A stretch of 27,397 bases of DNA from Firm-04 sp045627405 (GTDB lineage Bacteria; Bacillota; Clostridia; Oscillospirales; Ruminococcaceae). Positions 23,141 to 27,397 of the stretch are shown one piece after another. Each line of letters starts with the position of its first letter. Within the stretch, counting starts at the first letter, position 1. The stretch covers positions 1 through 27,397 of the forward strand of contig JAZQNP010000076.1 of assembly GCA_045627405.1 (NCBI GenBank). The letters are read 5' to 3'. The notes under the pieces were generated by a model. It was not told the DNA's origin, did not search any database, and saw nothing but the letters and a program-made list of their open reading frames with translations. The translations under genes were made by a program, and so were the position numbers.

Positions 23141-23940
23141 GCCGGATTTGTCGCTCCTTTCGCAGATGAAAGATCATCCAAAAGCGCGCTGTCGGTCAGA
23201 TCATGGTAATATTTGAGAGCCGGCAGAGGCATATCGAGGCAATGCTTGATGTATCGTTCTGCATAGCTGCTGAACTGCCGGAGGCTTTCACCTGTGATCC
23301 GAAACGCAAACAGCTTGTCGAATTCCGAAAAAACAACGTGCCGGATTGCCTGCAAAGCGGAAGGCGTGACAGGTAAATCGTGTGAAGAGATTTCTTCGAT
23401 GCAGGATGCGCAGACAAAATCCGCTTGTTCGAGGCGCATGACAGGCTGCGGCGGCTGATAGGTCAGGCATTCGGCGCAGCAGATAAGGTTTGGAGCCATG
23501 CCGTGTTCCGCGATCAGGCGGAGTTCAAAGATTGCCTTGATCTGCGCAGCAGCGCGTGTTTTTTCCGCAGCCGAGAGATAATGGAGGCAATGTAAGAACA
23601 GCCGCAGAATCTGCGGCTGTGGCTGATCTGTTGCAGTTTTCCGGATCAATTCCGAGAAATAGGATGCCAGAGCAAGTGCTTCCAGATCGGCGCGCAATCC
23701 ATAGAAGAGATTGATCGGAGCGGCACTGTCGAGATACAGCTTGCCGCCGCTTTGCCGCAGACAGAATTCGCCGTAGGAGAAAACCTGCGTCACGGCAGCA
23801 TATTTGCTGCCCGCCTTGCGAATTCCCCGCGCAGAGACCGGGCAGATGCCGTTGTCTGTCAGCAGATCAAACAAAACACTTGATTCGCCGTAATCCGTCT
23901 TACGGATGACCAGTCCCTTGACCGTCAGATGTGTCGGCAT
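23137..23940 (-). CDS. recO: DNA repair protein RecO
   Basis: A 267-residue RecO. The N-terminal OB fold starts THLTVKGLVIRKTDYGESS and is followed by the helical domain and a zinc finger with Cys155, Cys158, Cys177 and Cys180 (CAEC...CASC). RecO loads RecA onto SSB-coated DNA with RecR. I place the start at ATG 23940, which has GGAGGGAG just upstream and the family N-terminus; the open frame to 24126 belongs to yqzL in another frame. The first ~40 bases overlap the end of yqzL. The order era-yqzL-recO is the standard Firmicute order. Confidence 0.93.
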   Translation of the reverse strand: MPTHLTVKGLVIRKTDYGESSVLFDLLTDNGICPVSARGIRKAGSKYAAVTQVFSYGEFCLRQSGGKLYLDSAAPINLFYGLRADLEALALASYFSELIRKTATDQPQPQILRLFLHCLHYLSAAEKTRAAAQIKAIFELRLIAEHGMAPNLICCAECLTYQPPQPVMRLEQADFVCASCIEEISSHDLPVTPSALQAIRHVVFSEFDKLFAFRITGESLRQFSSYAERYIKHCLDMPLPALKYYHDLTDSALLDDLSSAKGATNPA

Positions 23941-24082
23941 AGGCAGCTCCCTCCGCTGACCGGCAGGACTTGCGGTATTGCAGATAAGCACTGACGCTTC
24001 CGGTTTCGCAGAAGGCATCCCAGCACTGCTGCGCGCGGTTCTCAGCCATCTTGCCGGATAACATAGTATTCTCTTGCCGCAT
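23900..24082 (-). CDS. yqzL: YqzL-like small protein
   Basis: A 60-residue protein whose core CWDAFCETGSVSAYLQYR (residues ~20-37) matches the W-x-x-F-x-x-T-G-S-x-x-A-Y-L-x-Y pattern of YqzL, a tiny protein encoded between era and recO in many Firmicutes; its function is unknown. ATG 24082 is preceded by AAAGGAGG (11-base spacer); ATG 24064 and 24049 are in frame and would give a product nearer the usual ~45-50 residues. The C-terminal ~14 codons overlap recO in a different frame, so this tail is probably not conserved. Confidence 0.72.
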   Translation of the reverse strand: MRQENTMLSGKMAENRAQQCWDAFCETGSVSAYLQYRKSCRSAEGAAYADTSDGQGTGHP

Positions 24083-24158
24083 AGCAAATGCCGCCTCCTT
24101 TCGGAAACAGCATATGCAGAAATCATGCGGATTTACATGGAAAATCCTGCTGAACAGA

Positions 24159-25082
24159 TCAAGTCAGATCTGACAGACCGAACTGTTGCAGGAGCAGATC
24201 GCGGTTTCGCCAGTCCTCCTTGACTTTGACCCAGGTTTGCAGATTGACCTGAATGCGGAAGAAATCTTCCAGTTCTTTTCGGGCATTTGCACCGACTTTT
24301 TTGATCATCGCGCCGTTTTTGCCGATGATAATGCGCTTATGCGATTCGCGTTCGCAATAAATCAGCACAGAGATATTGAGAATATCCTTATCCTCCCGCT
24401 CCGAGAACTGTTCTGTGACGACGGCAACACCGTGCGGCACTTCATCTTGCAGCAAATAGAGAAGCTGTTCGCGCACGATCTCGGATGCCAGAACGCGTTC
24501 CGGCTGATCGGTGAGCATGTCCTCGGGGAAATAGTGCGGACCGGGAACGGCGCGCTTCAAAAGCTCTTCGATGACAGCATCAATGCCGTCATGCTTTGTG
24601 ACAGAGACCGGAATCAGCGCGGCGGGATGCCAACGCTTGTCTGCTTCTGCGAGCAGCGGAGCGAGCTTTGCCTTCTCGGAAAGCAGATCAATTTTATTAT
24701 AGAGGAAAATGACCGGCGTACCCTGCTTTGTGAGGTTGTCGAGCATGGTCTGCTCCTGTTCGCCGAGCGGCTTGGTGCAGTCCTGCATGAAGATCACACA
24801 GTCGATGTCAGAGACAGCGTCCTTTGCCGCTTTGAGCATTTTGTCACCGAGCTTGGTTTGTGCATGGTGCAGACCGGGCGTATCGGTAAAAACAAGCTGT
24901 GTTCCGCCGATATTCCGGATGCCGGTGATGCGGGTACGTGTGGTCTGGGGCTTGGGGCTGACCGAGGCAATTTTTTCTCCGATGACTGCATTCAGAAACG
25001 AGGATTTTCCGGCATTGGTATGTCCGGCGATTGCCGCAAAGAGTATTTTTGTATTGCCGTTATTTTCGATGAAGCCGCCCAT
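24159..25082 (-). CDS. era: GTPase Era
   Basis: A 307-residue GTPase that binds the 3' end of 16S rRNA and helps mature the 30S subunit. The G motifs are G1 GHTNAGKSS (20-28), the switch Thr region KPQTTRTRITG, G3 DTPG, and G4 NKID. The C-terminal KH domain is marked by RIIIGKNGAMIKKVG. The G1 residues GHTNAGKS replace the common GRPNVGKS but keep all required positions. ATG 25082 begins three bases after the ybeY stop and uses a GGAGG within the end of ybeY, so the two are coupled. Confidence 0.96.
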   Translation of the reverse strand: MGGFIENNGNTKILFAAIAGHTNAGKSSFLNAVIGEKIASVSPKPQTTRTRITGIRNIGGTQLVFTDTPGLHHAQTKLGDKMLKAAKDAVSDIDCVIFMQDCTKPLGEQEQTMLDNLTKQGTPVIFLYNKIDLLSEKAKLAPLLAEADKRWHPAALIPVSVTKHDGIDAVIEELLKRAVPGPHYFPEDMLTDQPERVLASEIVREQLLYLLQDEVPHGVAVVTEQFSEREDKDILNISVLIYCERESHKRIIIGKNGAMIKKVGANARKELEDFFRIQVNLQTWVKVKEDWRNRDLLLQQFGLSDLT

Positions 25083-25085
25083 GAA

Positions 25086-25595
25086 TTATTCCTGTTCCTC
25101 CGGGGTAATGAAGCTGGTATCTCTGGAAAAGCCGAGTTTTTCCAGCACAGACTCTTCCTTTTCGCGCATCTGACGCTGTTCGAGCGGAGAGGTCTCATGG
25201 TCATAGCCAAGCAGATGGAGCATGGAATGCACGGTCAGGAAAGCAACTTCTCTTTCCAGAACATGTCCGTACATTTTTGCCTGCTTGACCGCCATTTCCA
25301 TTGAGATGACAATGTCACCGAGCAGCACAAAGCCGTTTTCGGCGTTGATTTCGAGATGATCACCTTCACAGAGCGGGAAGGAGAGCACGTCCGTTTCGAG
25401 ATCCTTGTTGCGGTACTGTGCGTTGAGCTTGCGGATCTCTTCGTTGTTGACGAATGAGACGCTGACCTCGGTATCGTGGCCGAAATTCTCTGTTGTCAGT
25501 ACAGCCTGACAGCAGCGGCGGATCAGCAAACGGATACCGACCGGGATTTTGACCTCATGCTGTGTGTCCTTGATATAAACCTTCAACTTAGCCAT
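25086..25595 (-). CDS. ybeY: Endoribonuclease YbeY (rRNA maturation factor)
   Basis: A 169-residue metal-dependent RNase needed for 16S rRNA 3'-end maturation and late 70S quality control. The diagnostic HxxxHxxxxxH motif is complete (His123, His127, His133 in HSMLHLLGYDH). ETDVLSFPL (67-75) and GDIVIS (93-98) are the other family signatures. ATG 25595 has AAAGGA upstream and overlaps the end of phoH by 8 bases. The open frame extending to 25718 is inside phoH and not used. It is followed directly by era, which acts on the same rRNA end. Confidence 0.95.
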   Translation of the reverse strand: MAKLKVYIKDTQHEVKIPVGIRLLIRRCCQAVLTTENFGHDTEVSVSFVNNEEIRKLNAQYRNKDLETDVLSFPLCEGDHLEINAENGFVLLGDIVISMEMAVKQAKMYGHVLEREVAFLTVHSMLHLLGYDHETSPLEQRQMREKEESVLEKLGFSRDTSFITPEEQE

Positions 25596-26580
25596 TTCGA
25601 TTCTTTTTCCTTTCATGAGATTGTGTATTTTTATGCTCATAGTTTGCGTAGGCAGTGATGATATCCTGAACCAGCTTGTGCCGGACAACATCCTTTTCCG
25701 AGAACTGGTGGATGACAATATCGTCCACCGATTTGAGAACGCGCATTGCCTCGATCAGACCGGAACGCTTCGGGTCGGGCAGGTCGATCTGGGTAATATC
25801 GCCCGTGATGACCATTTTGCTTCCCTCACCGAGTCTTGTGAGGAACATTTTGATCTGTTCGGAGGTTGTATTCTGCGCCTCATCCAGAATGATGAATGCG
25901 TTATCGAGGGTGCGGCCGCGCATGTAAGCAAGCGGCGCGATTTCGATGATATTTTTTTCCAGATCGCGTTCAACTGCTTCTGAGCCGAGCATTTCAAACA
26001 GCGCGTCATAGAGCGGGCGGAGATAGGGGTCCACCTTATCCTGCAAATCGCCCGGGAGGAAGCCGAGCTTTTCGCCTGCTTCGACAGCCGGTCTGGTCAG
26101 GATAATGCGGCTGATCTCATGCGCTTTGAGAGCCTTGACCGCCATTGCGACGGCGAGGTAGGTTTTTCCGGTGCCCGCCGGACCGATGCCGAGTACAATG
26201 GTATTGGACGAGATTGCGGATAAATACTGCTTCTGCCCGACCGTGCGCGGTCTGACGGCTTTCCCTGTCACAGTAAAGCTGACCGCATCGCGTGCCAGCT
26301 CCCTGACTTCCTCCGCGGCATCGTCCGCGACCATAGACAGCACATAGCGCACTGTCTGCTCGTTCAGCCCGTCGCCCTTCATCACATTCTGCATCAGCAG
26401 CTCGATTGCCTGTTCCGCCTTGACAATATCTGCGTCAGAACCAGTAATTTTGACCGCAGTGCCGCGGTTGACAATCACGACATTGAATTTTTTCTGGATC
26501 AGGTTTAAGTTGGAATCATAATTGCCGAACACAGCCGCGATCAGATCGGGATGGGCTGCATTCCAAATGCGTTCTGCCAT
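25588..26580 (-). CDS. PhoH-family ATPase (PhoH-like, YbeZ type)
   Basis: A 331-residue protein with an N-terminal KH-like segment (NLNLIQKKFNVVIVNRG) and a PhoH ATPase domain: Walker A GPAGTGKT (133-140), Walker B FIILDEAQNTT (229-239), and GDLQDKVDPYLRPLYDAL between them. It is the usual partner of YbeY and is thought to act as an ATPase or helicase in RNA metabolism; the exact role is not settled. ATG 26580 has AAAGGGAAG upstream and fits the family start. The open frame to 26670 covers the leader hairpin and is rejected. Its own promoter lies at 26669-26697. Confidence 0.93.
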   Translation of the reverse strand: MAERIWNAAHPDLIAAVFGNYDSNLNLIQKKFNVVIVNRGTAVKITGSDADIVKAEQAIELLMQNVMKGDGLNEQTVRYVLSMVADDAAEEVRELARDAVSFTVTGKAVRPRTVGQKQYLSAISSNTIVLGIGPAGTGKTYLAVAMAVKALKAHEISRIILTRPAVEAGEKLGFLPGDLQDKVDPYLRPLYDALFEMLGSEAVERDLEKNIIEIAPLAYMRGRTLDNAFIILDEAQNTTSEQIKMFLTRLGEGSKMVITGDITQIDLPDPKRSGLIEAMRVLKSVDDIVIHQFSEKDVVRHKLVQDIITAYANYEHKNTQSHERKKNRNG

Positions 26581-26614
26581 GTATGCACTTCCCTTTTCTA
26601 AAAGAATTTTTACG

Positions 26615-26644
26615 CGGAGCGGGGCATCTGAAAGATGCCCTCCG
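26615..26644 (-). promoter_or_regulatory. Hairpin in the phoH leader
   Basis: Inverted repeat GGCATCT/AGATGCC (623-629 with 633-639 of this kilobase) with loop GAA is extended by CGGAG/CTCCG (26615-26619 with 26640-26644), leaving a small bulge. It lies in the ~80-base leader between the promoter and the phoH ribosome binding site. There is no T-run, so it is not a simple terminator. Its role is unknown; it could stabilise the transcript or bind a protein. Confidence 0.45.
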
Positions 26645-26668
26645 AACCCATCATAAAATTCTATTGTC

Positions 26669-26697
26669 ATTATACCACAAACAAAATCAAAATGGAA
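26669..26697 (-). promoter_or_regulatory. Extended -10 promoter of the phoH-ybeY-era operon
   Basis: The minus strand reads TGGTATAAT, a perfect TATAAT (26674-26669) with an extended -10 TG. The -35 position (26697-26692, TTCCAT) is poor, which an extended -10 can offset. The start would be near 26662, downstream of yqfD. Confidence 0.7.
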
Positions 26698-26702
26698 TAG
26701 TT

Positions 26703-27397
26703 TTAGGATAATTTCACAAAAATTTCGCTTGTTTTTCCGATAACGCCCTCAAAAACATAGTTGATTTTCAGCGATATGCCCAAATCATTTTGTTGAAAAC
26801 TGACGTTCCGGGCAAGAATGGTGTCGTCGGCATGGAAATTTTGCTCAAACCGCAGAGCTGCTTCTTCCAGCAGAGCGGTCGCTTCCTGCTCCGAATAGAC
26901 AGTGATTGCGGCAGCCTGCTGCGTGTAGCGGCAGTGCAGGAGTGTACAGGGGAGTGCATACCCGAAGATTGCCGGTGTGACCGCATCTTCTTCATAGATG
27001 ATGTCCCCGTCGGGCTGAGAAAAAGCGGGGGAGAGGGGGATTCGTTTTCCGAACAGTTCCAGCACGGTCTGTGTTTTTGTATTTCCGCGCACGGCGATCT
27101 CAGATACAAACGGCTGCTCCCTTGTAAATTCTGCTTCGTAGATGCCGGTAACCACACCGTCTGCATGATAATATCGCGTGATGCCGCGGGAATCTTCTTC
27201 AATACCGGTGATGAGCAGTTCGCCGGCTTTGACCGCGTCACCGACCTTATGCACTGCGTGTCCTCCGAGGACACTGATGTCTGTGATCTGCGCCGGAACG
27301 GTTGCGATGTAATTGGTGGCTGTGCGGTCATTTGTCTTCTGCGGCGCATCGCGTTCCTCGGTCAGCTCGACGGATAGCCGTCCGCCGGTGCAGCGCA
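26703..27397 (-). CDS. yqfD: Sporulation protein YqfD (partial, N-terminus outside window)
   Basis: The C-terminal ~230 residues; the frame stays open to the right edge, so the GTG at 27254 is internal. The segment with TNYIATVPAQITDISVLGGHAVHKVGDAVKAGELL matches the characteristic membrane-distal part of YqfD (NIVA...I..I....G...V..GD.V..G..L), followed by a long beta-rich domain. In Bacillus yqfD lies directly before phoH, as here, and is needed for sporulation under sigma-E control. The membrane helix expected near the N-terminus lies outside the window. It supports a spore-forming ancestry but does not prove that this strain sporulates. Confidence 0.83.
   Translation of the reverse strand, partial: RCTGGRLSVELTEERDAPQKTNDRTATNYIATVPAQITDISVLGGHAVHKVGDAVKAGELLITGIEEDSRGITRYYHADGVVTGIYEAEFTREQPFVSEIAVRGNTKTQTVLELFGKRIPLSPAFSQPDGDIIYEEDAVTPAIFGYALPCTLLHCRYTQQAAAITVYSEQEATALLEEAALRFEQNFHADDTILARNVSFQQNDLGISLKINYVFEGVIGKTSEIFVKLS

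Noticed and set aside
24186..25304. 372-codon + strand frame antisense to era and ybeY
   Set aside because: Era and YbeY motifs are unambiguous on the other strand; the frame reflects codon bias.

Overview
The window looks like chromosome of a cellulosome-type Firmicute, most likely a Ruminococcus-like member of the Oscillospiraceae/Ruminococcaceae. The main reasons are two proteins with dockerin duplications, a moderately high GC content, strong AAAGGAGG-type ribosome binding sites, and the Gram-positive block yqfD-phoH-ybeY-era-yqzL-recO. This placement is inferred from gene content; no rRNA or other marker is present. I see no insertion sequence, prophage, CRISPR array, tRNA or rRNA.

Region 1 (2-8561, + strand): the 3' end of a dockerin protein and its terminator are followed by a near-perfect sigma-A promoter (317-345). 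That promoter heads a tight unit: a DUF2156 protein, a YkgJ-type cysteine-cluster protein, the dipeptidase PepD, then SbcD and SbcC. Next comes a secreted clostripain-family (C11) protease with an N-terminal dockerin, whose ribosome binding site lies in a run of eight G.

Region 2 (8579-12680, - strand): a strong promoter (11786-11814) drives a YbjN-like protein, a two-helix membrane protein, a small 'crystallin J1-like' protein and a TatD-associated radical SAM protein. A lipoprotein glycoside hydrolase of the GH5 type follows on the same strand. Upstream sits a lone alpha subunit of class I fumarase with its own promoter and no beta subunit beside it.

Region 3 (12815-14621, + strand): a small membrane protein and a 1-phosphofructokinase-type sugar kinase. 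A stretch of about 180 bases rich in hairpins follows and ends in a bidirectional terminator. It may be an RNA gene or a structured 3' UTR.

Region 4 (14638-27397, - strand): a long co-directional array. Read in transcription order it holds yqfD (partial), phoH, ybeY, era, yqzL, recO, three very small membrane-protein genes chained by overlaps (the third interrupted by an in-frame TGA), mutS2, a CPBP-family membrane protein lacking two motif histidines, nadE, a solute-binding lipoprotein and a GT39-like membrane glycosyltransferase. The era-recO and mutS2 parts are housekeeping (ribosome/rRNA maturation and DNA repair). The 58-aa, 74-aa and broken 125-aa membrane genes between recO and mutS2 are the least explained part of the window.
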